Positions 7,760 through 15,556 of a DNA stretch of 64,000 nt are shown here, one piece after another. This stretch comes from Methylophaga sp. (GTDB lineage Bacteria; Pseudomonadota; Gammaproteobacteria; Nitrosococcales; Methylophagaceae): positions 62,001 through 126,000 of the forward strand of contig NZ_VENF01000001.1 in the NCBI RefSeq assembly GCF_009711715.1, read 5' to 3'. The notes under the pieces are model-generated. The model searched no databases and was not told where the DNA came from. It saw only the letters and a program-made list of their open reading frames with translations. Position numbers and translations under genes: made by a program. Position 1 is the first letter of the stretch, and each line of letters starts with the position of its first letter.

Positions 7760-9518
7760 GACGGCAGCAACTTCCTCCGACCATCAGCCACGCTCTTATC
7801 TTGCCGGTTTCAGTGTTTTAATGCTGGCACTGATGTGTGTGGTGCCTTTTCTATCCCCTTACCACATGCCACCCATAGCCAGCTTTTATAACGAATGGCT
7901 TGCTGCATTTCTGGCGGTATTCGCCAGCTTGTTTTTAATAGGTAAAAGACAGGAAAAACTTCAAATTCCGGTTGTGAGCTTTATTCCACTAGGACTGATT
8001 GTTGTTCTGGGATTACAAGTTGCACTGGGCGTACCGGATTACTGGCAGAACCAGTTTGTGGCTATGCTCTACCTAGGGCTGTCAGCTTTGTTAATGCTAC
8101 TTGCCGCTAACCTGCGACACAGCCTGACATTGGAAAGAGTCGTACCAGTCATTGCCTGGGCATTTGTGATTGGCGCCACAACGATCATGATATTGCTCCC
8201 CATCGGCAAATTAATACCCGAAGATAATGCGCTTGCTAAGTGGGTTCTTGACAGCAATTCCGGCAATATCGGTCAGGTCAATCACTTTTCCAACTATCTC
8301 GCTTTGGGGCTTGCCTCCCTGGTTTACCTGCGAATCACAGACCGGGTCAGTAACTTTGTTGCAATTCTTATCTCTGCTTTGATCCTGATTGGCCTGGCTC
8401 AGGGCGGTCAAAGGATGGCAATCCTTTATGTGGCATTACTGTCTGTTGGCGGTTGGCTATTGGCCAGACCATTTACAAATCATCACATGACGTCAATAAA
8501 GCCGATTTCACTACTCTGGCTGATACCGGGATTTATTGCAGCCCAATTTATTGTTCCATTACTCAGTTTTCTTGAACCTGCAAAGATGCCAGCGGAGCGA
8601 CTGATGCAGACGATGGGGACTGAGTCCAGCCGCCTGATTTTGATAGAACAAGCCTGGCTTTTATTTAAACAATACCCGTGGCTAGGGGCAGGCTGGGCCG
8701 AGTTTCCCTGGTATAACTTTTCCATCACCGAGTCTTACCCCACCTTGAAGGGACTCTGGCACCATGCGCATAACCTGATCCTGCAACTATTAGCGGAGAC
8801 AGGCATCCTGGGCGCGCTGATTCTGACGGCAGGTATGCTTTACTGGTTCAGAGAGCAGTTCCTTAGCAAACTGAATGCAGAACGTTGGTGGCTACTGGCA
8901 TTGCTGTCTGTCATCGGGATACACAGCATGCTGGAGTATCCGCTCTGGTATATAACCTTTCTCGCTATTGCCAGCTTATTGTTGGGATTGGGATCTGAAC
9001 GCCCCATACAAGTGAAGTTCAATCTGGCACCGGTTTTTTTCCTGGTCATCTTCATTTTCTCTGCCTGGTCAATGGGCAGCCTGCAAACCAGTTATCACCA
9101 GTTGGAGACGACGCTCACATCATTGAGGGAAGAGGGACTACCTCAATCGGAAATTGATGAAAATCTGGAAAAGCTTTATCAGCTCAGGGAAAGCTCTGTG
9201 TTTACCCCGATCGCGGATAACTTCCTGGTTCGTGTTCTACCTAATCAGCCTGACTTGATTCAAGACAAGCTCACTATCAGTCAGCATGTCGTTGAAAACT
9301 GGCCGGGGCGGGTAGAAAGCTACACACATGCCTACTTGCTGGCGATGAATGACAAACCTGTTCAAGCACAGCAGATGATTCGTATGGCGATTAAGCAGTT
9401 TCCAGAGTACCGGGAAGCATATCATCGCTTTGTTCTGGCCCAGGTGGTTAAAAAACAACAGAACGCGCTCTTGCCGATACTGATCATCCTTCAGGATCCC
9501 TATAAGCCGGGGGAATAA
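7758..9518 (+). CDS. PglL/PilO-type O-oligosaccharyltransferase (Wzy_C family membrane protein)
   Basis: This 586-residue inner-membrane protein has about a dozen hydrophobic segments in residues 15-460 and a soluble C-terminal helical tail (about 460-586) that resembles TPR-like repeats. Motifs fit bacterial O-OTases: GQVNHFSNYLALG (172-184), the Wzy_C histidines HHAHNLILQ (335-343) with LLAETGILGAL, and EYPLWY (393-398). Such enzymes transfer a lipid-linked glycan to Ser/Thr of exported proteins, often pilins. The pilin gene cluster begins about 500 bases downstream, so pilin glycosylation is a plausible inference. A Wzy polymerase or WaaL ligase role cannot be excluded. Confidence 0.8.
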   Translation: MTAATSSDHQPRSYLAGFSVLMLALMCVVPFLSPYHMPPIASFYNEWLAAFLAVFASLFLIGKRQEKLQIPVVSFIPLGLIVVLGLQVALGVPDYWQNQFVAMLYLGLSALLMLLAANLRHSLTLERVVPVIAWAFVIGATTIMILLPIGKLIPEDNALAKWVLDSNSGNIGQVNHFSNYLALGLASLVYLRITDRVSNFVAILISALILIGLAQGGQRMAILYVALLSVGGWLLARPFTNHHMTSIKPISLLWLIPGFIAAQFIVPLLSFLEPAKMPAERLMQTMGTESSRLILIEQAWLLFKQYPWLGAGWAEFPWYNFSITESYPTLKGLWHHAHNLILQLLAETGILGALILTAGMLYWFREQFLSKLNAERWWLLALLSVIGIHSMLEYPLWYITFLAIASLLLGLGSERPIQVKFNLAPVFFLVIFIFSAWSMGSLQTSYHQLETTLTSLREEGLPQSEIDENLEKLYQLRESSVFTPIADNFLVRVLPNQPDLIQDKLTISQHVVENWPGRVESYTHAYLLAMNDKPVQAQQMIRMAIKQFPEYREAYHRFVLAQVVKKQQNALLPILIILQDPYKPGE

Positions 9519-9537
9519 GACACAGATGCATTTGCCA

Positions 9538-9604
9538 ATTCAGAGCCAATCCCGTTCAAAAAACAAAGTTATCACTCAATGCTGATTGGGAATTAGCTCT
9601 GAAT
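9538..9604. repeat. Long imperfect hairpin behind the pglL-like gene
   Basis: The arms at 9538-9553 and 9588-9604 pair over about 16 bp with one mismatch and one bulge, around a 34-base loop. There is no following T-run. Smaller palindromes follow directly: CCTGAAAT/ATTTCAGG (9609-9636), AGGAATTATTCCT (9635-9647) and GGGAA-GCT-TTCCC (9650-9662). Confidence 0.65.
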
Positions 9605-9628
9605 GTGGCCTGAAATCTGATGTTTTCA

Positions 9629-9651
9629 ATTTCAGGAATTATTCCTATAGG
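9629..9651 (-). repeat. Right copy of 23-bp inverted repeat flanking pglL
   Basis: Exact reverse complement of 7576-7598. With the left copy it brackets only the pglL-like gene and its structured flanks (about 2.1 kb). Confidence 0.85.
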
Positions 9652-9713
9652 GAAGCTTTCCCGATTCGCCTAATATCATCCTCCAACGAAGTTCAAGCGG
9701 AGAGAATCATTTC

Positions 9714-9920
9714 ATGAATGCCAAAGTCGACACAGACCAACAGCCTGTTAAAGCCAAACTGCTGGAACTGGTTGACGATATTCTGGCGCATGATGGTTAT
9801 GGCGACATCCGTGTTGAGGTTCGTATTCTTAAACGCCGTCAAAAAGAGGTTATTTTGCATTGCGGTAAACAATACCGCTATGTCATTGACTTCCCGGGCG
9901 AGCAGGGAGCCATTTCCTGA
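9714..9920 (+). CDS. Small conserved-looking hypothetical protein (68 aa)
   Basis: The product is not recognised. It is hydrophilic, with no signal peptide or membrane segment: a helical start (VKAKLLELVDDILAHDG), then GDIRVEVRILKRRQKEVILHCG and QYRYVIDFP, which look like beta strands. An alternative overlapping frame (9718-9933) gives a cysteine- and tryptophan-rich product and is less likely. GCGGAGAG lies about 9 bases before the ATG. It sits 122 bases before the first pilin gene, in the same direction. The space between holds weak inverted repeats (for example TGTGA/TCACA around 9951-9965) but no riboswitch I can name. Confidence 0.6.
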   Translation: MNAKVDTDQQPVKAKLLELVDDILAHDGYGDIRVEVRILKRRQKEVILHCGKQYRYVIDFPGEQGAIS

Positions 9921-10042
9921 AAAGGACAATTAGCCCGGATGGCATAGGAGTGTGAGCGGGTCACATCTAAAAACAATTTTACAACCCGATGTCCAACAGG
10001 CCGCTAGGGGTGGCTGAGGCTCTAACCCTGAGAGAAATATAA

Positions 10043-11074
10043 ATGAACATTAATCAAATGAAATCGGCGATTGCCAAATTCCGCAAAGCGGATTTGTCAG
10101 TCATCAAAGACGAAAAGCTGCGTAACAAAGCGAAAAAACTGCAAGGTAAAGAAAAAGGTTTCACCCTCTTGGAACTACTGGTTGTTATCACGCTGATCGC
10201 CATTCTGGCTACGGGTGCACTCATTGCGTATGAAGATGTGGGTGAATCAGCTGAAGCAGCTTCTGCGGGTAATGCTGCTGCAACAATCGATCGTGCCATT
10301 CGCACTTATCGTGCGGTGGAAAATGTGTATCCAAATCAGTGGGATAACTTGGTTGATGCTGGCGGTAGTGGGCTCTCTTTCGCTGCTCCAGTTATGGGTA
10401 CATTCCTGAACTCTTGGTCAACACCGGCATCTGGTACACCTGAACATGCGGCTTTAGTCGATATGTTTGAAGAAGCTGGTATCGAAGAGCTTCAAACTGT
10501 TTTTGCGGGTGCGACACTTGATCAAGGTGCCATTGACAATGTAGCTCCAAACCGTTTCCACAATGAAAGTTCTGGTAGTGCGTTTGAAGTTGAAATAGAA
10601 AACGGTGAACTGCCTACAGCATTCGCAGTCATTCCGAATGACATCTGTGGCGAAAATGGTGCATCACTAGGCATTCCTAGCACTGTTCTAAATGATTTGG
10701 AAGGAGAAATTGTAGTTGACAACAACAACTTACAAAATCGTTATGGTGATGCGCTTGAAGGTGATGAGTGTCACTTGATGATCGCGCTTGGCTTTGGCGG
10801 TGATGCTGCGGCGTCAACTACATTTAGTAACGTTGCTATTGCACAATCTCCATCATACGTTCGCAACACAGGTGATAGTGATACTGAGGTTAATCCTGAA
10901 ATTCACTACTCCCGTTACATTGGTCTTTTCCAAGCAGGTGTGTATGAAGGTGACGATGGTGAAGTTGACGGACCTAACCCGTCTTGGAAATGGAACGACA
11001 CTCCTCGTTTGATTGCCATTGTTGCACCAGATGGCAAAAACATTGACGAGCTGGTTTCAGAAGCTCAGCAATAA
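10043..11074 (+). CDS. Large type IV pilin-like/pseudopilin with a 39-residue leader
   Basis: This is a prepilin of 343 residues. The N-terminal leader is 39 residues long and strongly basic (many Lys/Arg) and ends in KEKG. The class III cleavage site G-FTLLE follows (cleavage after G39, mature E+5 present), then the hydrophobic helix LLVVITLIAILATGALIAY. The mature part is about 304 residues, roughly twice a usual GspG, acidic and Gly/Ala/Asn-rich, with two cysteines (ICGEN, DECHL) that could form a disulfide. The gene has its own terminator, as expected for a major subunit made in excess. Prepilin peptidase is not in the window. GspG-like pseudopilin or major pilin are both possible. Confidence 0.85.
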   Translation: MNINQMKSAIAKFRKADLSVIKDEKLRNKAKKLQGKEKGFTLLELLVVITLIAILATGALIAYEDVGESAEAASAGNAAATIDRAIRTYRAVENVYPNQWDNLVDAGGSGLSFAAPVMGTFLNSWSTPASGTPEHAALVDMFEEAGIEELQTVFAGATLDQGAIDNVAPNRFHNESSGSAFEVEIENGELPTAFAVIPNDICGENGASLGIPSTVLNDLEGEIVVDNNNLQNRYGDALEGDECHLMIALGFGGDAAASTTFSNVAIAQSPSYVRNTGDSDTEVNPEIHYSRYIGLFQAGVYEGDDGEVDGPNPSWKWNDTPRLIAIVAPDGKNIDELVSEAQQ

Positions 11075-11094
11075 TCTCGCCTAAAGATGCCATA

Positions 11095-11124
11095 AGAGGG
11101 GCGGGCTTTGCCCGCCCTTTCTTT
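11095..11124 (+). terminator. Rho-independent terminator after the large pilin gene
   Basis: An 8-bp all-GC stem (11099-11106 with 11110-11117, loop TTT) is followed by TTTCTTT. It separates the large pilin gene from the rest of the cluster. Confidence 0.9.
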
Positions 11125-11170
11125 ATTTCAGAACGTTGCGTCAATAAAACTTATTGCCAGAACGTTTGTA

Positions 11171-11199
11171 TGAACAGGATGACATGCAACGTGTATAAC
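11171..11199 (+). promoter_or_regulatory. Predicted sigma70-type promoter of the pilus assembly operon
   Basis: TGAACA (11171-11176), 17 bases, TATAAC (11194-11199). It lies between the terminator at 11124 and the next pilin start at 11246. The repeat CAGAACGTT occurs twice just upstream (around 11129 and 11158) and could be an activator site. Confidence 0.45.
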
Positions 11200-11245
11200 A
11201 GGGTCGCCAAATCGAGCGTGACATAAATTCATCGGGAACAAGTAA

Positions 11246-12082
11246 ATGTGGTTTTTATTGTTTGACCGACCAAACAAAGTAAATTCATCATCTCATCATC
11301 AGACCGGTTTCACACTGGTTGAAATTTTGCTTGTTATCGTTTTGCTAGGCATCGTCAGTATCGCCGCGATCAATGCCTTTGATGGTAATGAAGATCAGGC
11401 ACGTGAGAACATTACTCGCCTTGAGATGGCAGCCCTGCAAAAAGCGCTTTTACAGTTTCGTCGTGACAATCGAGAGTTGCCCTGCATGGTCTATCGCCAG
11501 GGGGATTTCAGTCCAAATACCGTCAATGACCTTAACACCCATGAAAATTACAATGACTTTACAAGCGGGTTTGATCTAACTCCCGTTCCGGCAGACGCTG
11601 TCGCATGGCAGGACTGGTGTCAGGAAGACTATAACAATAGTGCCGGTGAACCTGTTGCCTCCAACGCACTAGTGATGCTTAATCAATTTCCGTACGACAT
11701 TGCAGCGTTTGATTTCCTGCTTTGGAATAGCAGCACACAGCAAGGTTGGAATGGCGCCTATATCAGTAAAGAGGGACTGACTGACAGCTGGGGAAATCCT
11801 TACATCCTGCTGGACCCGGAATTGACATATGGTGCCCGCTACCGGTGCCTGGTCAATAGCGGCGGTGATAACTATGATCTGACCGGTGGTTTGTATGAAT
11901 GCTTGACGCCTTCCGATGCTGGGTTTCTGGCCACTGATCATATTTTGCCAGCGGATACTGCCCGGATTATCAGTCCCGGCCCGGATGGTGAAATTGACCC
12001 TGACTATGATGCCAATCCCGTGTCAGGAAATGACCCCTGCATCGCTGAAGGCGATGACCTCATTTTATGCCTGATGCGCTGA
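11246..12082 (+). CDS. GspG-like pseudopilin
   Basis: A 278-residue prepilin with a 21-residue leader and cleavage site TG-FTLVE. The hydrophobic helix LLVIVLLGIVSIAAINAF follows. The mature domain carries GspG-like signatures in order: GWNGAYI, then LTDSWGNPYILLDP, and near the end IISPGPDGEID. In GspG these last elements shape the calcium-binding loop. Insertions rich in Asn, Asp and Cys make it larger than a classical GspG (about 145 residues). It overlaps no neighbour at its start; the next pilin gene starts 14 bases after its stop. Confidence 0.85.
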   Translation: MWFLLFDRPNKVNSSSHHQTGFTLVEILLVIVLLGIVSIAAINAFDGNEDQARENITRLEMAALQKALLQFRRDNRELPCMVYRQGDFSPNTVNDLNTHENYNDFTSGFDLTPVPADAVAWQDWCQEDYNNSAGEPVASNALVMLNQFPYDIAAFDFLLWNSSTQQGWNGAYISKEGLTDSWGNPYILLDPELTYGARYRCLVNSGGDNYDLTGGLYECLTPSDAGFLATDHILPADTARIISPGPDGEIDPDYDANPVSGNDPCIAEGDDLILCLMR

Positions 12083-12096
12083 TTGAAAGGACTCGC

Positions 12097-13137
12097 ATGC
12101 GATATTTCAATCAAGCTCATCAAAAAGGTTTTACTCTGCTTGAGTTAGTTCTGGTTCTGTTCCTGATTGGCCTGCTGGCCTCAGCCGGCTTGTTATTCAC
12201 CGAAGGTCAGCAGGATGAAGCCTACTTTAATGAGACCCAGCGCCGGCAGACAATCATCCGTGACGCTATTATTCGTAGTACTGAACGTGTCGTTAACGGC
12301 CAGCCCGAGTTGGCCGGCTTTGTTGTTGATAACGGCAGACTGCCCTATTGCCTGGCGGAGTTGGTCGTCTCACCCTTTGATTTAACTCAGAGCGCCAGTG
12401 CTCCCGGATTTTATATTTCACCCTGTGATGACTCTTTGGAATTGCTCAAGCCAACGGTCACAGCAAGCGGTATACGAACAGGGTGGTATGGACCATATAT
12501 CCAGACCAATCCAGAGCAGGATGGTTTTCGTCGCTTCAGAGATGGTTATCAGAATGGAAATAACCCGAATGATCCCAATTTTGGGTGGGTTGTCACTCTG
12601 GCTGAGTCTGGAACGGTATATTCGGCACCCATTACAGCCCCTATCGATCCACCCGCAGAAATATTTTACCTCTACAGTGAGGGCTATGATCTGAGCACCA
12701 CGACAGACGACTACCCGCCTTTGGGTGATGATGATCTGGTTGTGGCAGATGACTGGTTAGCTCCGGCCACCTTTAATATTCGGTTTGTAAACACCTCTGC
12801 AGTCAGTGCGATATCAAACCTGGATGCCAGTCTTGACTGGACAATCACGTTGGCGAAAAGCAGTACTGACCCCAATGCCTACTCTAGTGATTTTTCTTTC
12901 ACGCCTCCCGGTTCGAGCATCCCTGCTCAAGGGACGTATGAGTACACCGTCGCTGTCTCATCTTCAACGGCCTTCTCAGATAAGTTGCCTGCAGGCTATT
13001 ACATCATCAGTGCGCGTTGTGATGACAGCTTAGCAATAGCGCCGGCAAGTTGCCCAGCTATGACAAGCTCACCCTACACCGTAATGGTGCTACCGAGGCA
13101 ACAATTGGGACCAATCCGCTGGAATATTGAACCATGA
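12097..13137 (+). CDS. Large minor pilin/pseudopilin with a C-terminal beta-rich domain
   Basis: The start at 12097 is chosen because AAAGGA precedes it by about 6 bases and it yields a short basic leader (MRYFNQAHQKG) before FTLLE; the frame is open back to 12067. The product has 346 residues. The pilin helix (LVLVLFLIGLLASAG) is followed by a GspG-like segment with GWYGPYI, then from about residue 225 a Thr/Ser-rich, probably beta-sandwich domain ending in RWNIEP. A bulky extra domain fits a tip or adhesive subunit, which is inference. The stop overlaps the next start by 4 bases. Confidence 0.8.
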   Translation: MRYFNQAHQKGFTLLELVLVLFLIGLLASAGLLFTEGQQDEAYFNETQRRQTIIRDAIIRSTERVVNGQPELAGFVVDNGRLPYCLAELVVSPFDLTQSASAPGFYISPCDDSLELLKPTVTASGIRTGWYGPYIQTNPEQDGFRRFRDGYQNGNNPNDPNFGWVVTLAESGTVYSAPITAPIDPPAEIFYLYSEGYDLSTTTDDYPPLGDDDLVVADDWLAPATFNIRFVNTSAVSAISNLDASLDWTITLAKSSTDPNAYSSDFSFTPPGSSIPAQGTYEYTVAVSSSTAFSDKLPAGYYIISARCDDSLAIAPASCPAMTSSPYTVMVLPRQQLGPIRWNIEP

Positions 13138-14894
13138 TGAATTTGAAACGACTGACCGAGAAATTAAGCGCAATCCGGCCGAATAATGTCATGGTCTGTG
13201 AATGGACCGGCTTATCAATGCAGGCGGCGGTGTTTAGTAAGACGGGTAAGAAACTACAGGTTCAGGCGACAGCTAATTCCGACAGCATTGACCCCGCAGT
13301 AGCATTCAGTCAGATCCTAAGCTCACTGAGAACACAGGGATGGCAAGGTAAAAATGTGATTGTACTGACCCCTTCAGTGATGAGTGCCATGGTCGAACTT
13401 CCGGTATCACCGAAGAAGCCCAAACCGATAAACCAGATGCACGAGCTGGTCAGGTGGGAAGTTGAGCCTTTATTGATGCAGCATCAATTGCAGTGGACGC
13501 TGGGACAGTTGATGGAATCCCATGGCATGCTCACAGCTGAGCAAGTGTTTGAGATCAATCAGGCACAAAAGCTACAGAAACAGGAAGGCAACAAAGCCGA
13601 ACGAGGCAATAAACGCTTTGGTGAAATGGCGTTGGAACTGGGTTATGTAAGCCGTGAACAGGCTCAGTCTCTGATTGTCGTACAGGACTGGCTTCGTGGT
13701 GAGGATGATGATGTGCAATGCGGCTGGTCTGCTCAGGGTGAAGTCGACGATGCACCAGGGGTCTGGAATTGGCTCACAACGGCGACACATCAGTCGGTCA
13801 TCAATAAATGGCAAGAGCTTTGTGAGGACTACAAACTTCAACTTGCTGGGCTCATGCCATTGACCGGAAACAGCGTGGCATTGATTGATCATGCTGATAA
13901 ACATTTGGTGGTACTGGAAACGACTGAATTTATTACGACGTCTTCGCATCTCAAGCGAGACAGGATTGTTTCAGTGCAACACTATGTTAATCGCAGTGCA
14001 TCCATGCTTGATGCCTGTCTTGAAGTATTTCACGCTGAAAACTCTCAACACCCGGGTGTGGTGTTGGCTGCTCCCCCCGGTAGCATTCCCAACCTGCGTC
14101 GCAGCCTGAGTTCTGCACTAGCCAGTGAGCCGGATCTGGTGATGTTCGATGAGCGAGACGGTTTGTCACCTGGCATGTTTGCAGCGGGAAGACTCTTTTT
14201 TGGTCTGAAAGGCGCCAAAAAAATCAGTCTGGTGAGACCAGGAGGGCCATTGCCACCAACCTGGCATCGAACTGAAACTCAGGCAACAGCGTTAGTGGCA
14301 GCGATGCTTGTTCTGATTGTTATTTCAGAAGTCACCCTATCACTTCAACACGCAGCTCTCAGTAAAGAGAAAGCAGAAATCGATGAGCGAGCCAGTGTTC
14401 TGGATGCAGCGGTGGATCGTATAAAAAAACAACGTGAAGCGATTGAGAAGCAAAAAGCAGAACTTAGAGAGCAAAAAGAGAGTCAGCGGCGCATGGAAGC
14501 CAGACTGGAATTTTTCGGTCAGGAACTGCCAGAGAGGGCGCTCCTGGTGCAGGCCATTCTTGGCGTAATGCAAAACAGTATCAATGAGCAAATTATCGTC
14601 AACCGTGTTGATGAGATGGGGCGTAGGGCGACAGTGCAACCAGCAGTCAATCCCCTCAACAAACCGGGCGTGGTGGAAACAGATAATTTCAACATTGATG
14701 CCTGGGCGTTGACGGAGAGTGCCGCCCAGGAGTTTGTGCAGAACATGAAGCTTTCAGTGGCAGCCTGGGATATGGAAGTGAGAGATATTCAGGTGATAGA
14801 AAAAGCAGGCCCAATGAACCTCGCTGGTTACTCTGTATCAATGAGCCTGGTGCGAGTGATTCCTCAATCTGAACTTGAGGATAGGCAGGCATGA
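13134..14894 (+). CDS. PilM-PilN-type (GspL-like) assembly protein with an inserted MshEN-like segment
   Basis: A 586-residue protein joining an actin-like PilM/GspL cytoplasmic part (about 18-375), one membrane helix (about 384-403, ALVAAMLVLIVISEVTLSL), a long coiled coil (about 405-460) and a PilN/GspL-like periplasmic ferredoxin-fold end. Inside the actin-like part, residues 122-145 (start TLG, end AQ) and 161-184 (start RFG, end VVQ) repeat a 24-residue pattern with G at position 3 and Q at position 24. This is the spacing of MshEN cyclic-di-GMP motifs. The protein should link the ATPase to the periplasmic PilO/PilP ring. It overlaps pilO by 4 bases. Confidence 0.85.
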   Translation: MMNLKRLTEKLSAIRPNNVMVCEWTGLSMQAAVFSKTGKKLQVQATANSDSIDPAVAFSQILSSLRTQGWQGKNVIVLTPSVMSAMVELPVSPKKPKPINQMHELVRWEVEPLLMQHQLQWTLGQLMESHGMLTAEQVFEINQAQKLQKQEGNKAERGNKRFGEMALELGYVSREQAQSLIVVQDWLRGEDDDVQCGWSAQGEVDDAPGVWNWLTTATHQSVINKWQELCEDYKLQLAGLMPLTGNSVALIDHADKHLVVLETTEFITTSSHLKRDRIVSVQHYVNRSASMLDACLEVFHAENSQHPGVVLAAPPGSIPNLRRSLSSALASEPDLVMFDERDGLSPGMFAAGRLFFGLKGAKKISLVRPGGPLPPTWHRTETQATALVAAMLVLIVISEVTLSLQHAALSKEKAEIDERASVLDAAVDRIKKQREAIEKQKAELREQKESQRRMEARLEFFGQELPERALLVQAILGVMQNSINEQIIVNRVDEMGRRATVQPAVNPLNKPGVVETDNFNIDAWALTESAAQEFVQNMKLSVAAWDMEVRDIQVIEKAGPMNLAGYSVSMSLVRVIPQSELEDRQA

Positions 14895-15547
14895 AACTGA
14901 AGCAATTGAATAATCGCGAACGTGCGCTTGCCGGCATTATATTGCTGGTCATTTTTCTTGGTGGGTATGGTTTCCTGCGTTTCGAACCGAGACTGGGAAA
15001 TATTCAGAGCCTGGAACAGCAGAAAGAAGCCACGCTCAACCGTCTTGCCAGAATGGAAATTCCCAACGAGCCTCAGGAAGGCTTGGACGAAATTAAACGC
15101 GAGCTTGAAGATCAGCAAAAAGCGCTGGACGCGATCCGGGAGAGTGCGGTCCAAATTGAATCACAGCTGGCACCCATTGATTCTCAGGAACTGAAAGTTA
15201 AAATTTCTGAACTCGCCCGTGACAGTGGTATACGAATCAGGGTCAATGAAGCACTTCGGCCCCAGCCTCTGAAAAATAATAGTCGCCGTGGCGGTAATGA
15301 CAACGAAATAATCCCACCGGTCACAGCAGGCTGGGTTACGCGAATGTCACCGGGCTCGATGTTTCAGCGCCCATTGCAGCGTCTTGAGGTCGATGGTAGC
15401 TATCTCGCATTGCGTCGTTTTATTCATGGCCTCGATGAGCTTCCCTACCAGGTGACGGTGATTCGTATGAACATCGACAAACTCGAAATATCACCTTTCA
15501 GGGGCAGCTCACAAATGCTCAAAACTGAAATGATTCTGGCCCTGTAA
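14891..15547 (+). CDS. PilO/GspM-like inner membrane alignment protein
   Basis: The 218-residue product has one N-terminal membrane helix (ALAGIILLVIFLGGYGFL), a periplasmic coiled coil (about 35-95, Glu/Gln-rich) and a C-terminal ferredoxin-like domain (RLEVDGSYLALRRFIHGLDELPYQV). This is the PilO arrangement; the motif of a short strand followed by a helix that covers an interaction partner fits its pairing with PilN. It lies between the PilMN-type gene and the ATPase gene, with 4-base overlap upstream and a 9-base gap downstream. Confidence 0.85.
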   Translation: MKLKQLNNRERALAGIILLVIFLGGYGFLRFEPRLGNIQSLEQQKEATLNRLARMEIPNEPQEGLDEIKRELEDQQKALDAIRESAVQIESQLAPIDSQELKVKISELARDSGIRIRVNEALRPQPLKNNSRRGGNDNEIIPPVTAGWVTRMSPGSMFQRPLQRLEVDGSYLALRRFIHGLDELPYQVTVIRMNIDKLEISPFRGSSQMLKTEMILAL

Positions 15548-15556
15548 AGGTTTTTC

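Noticed and set aside
9718..9933. Alternative overlapping 71-codon reading frame
   Set aside because: Its product is rich in Trp, Cys and Met and looks like an out-of-frame shadow of the 68-residue protein at 9714.
9921..10042. Riboswitch (cyclic-di-GMP or TPP type) in the leader of the large pilin
   Set aside because: The region has short inverted repeats and a GGGGTGGCTGAGG stretch, but the conserved core sequences of either riboswitch class are not present.
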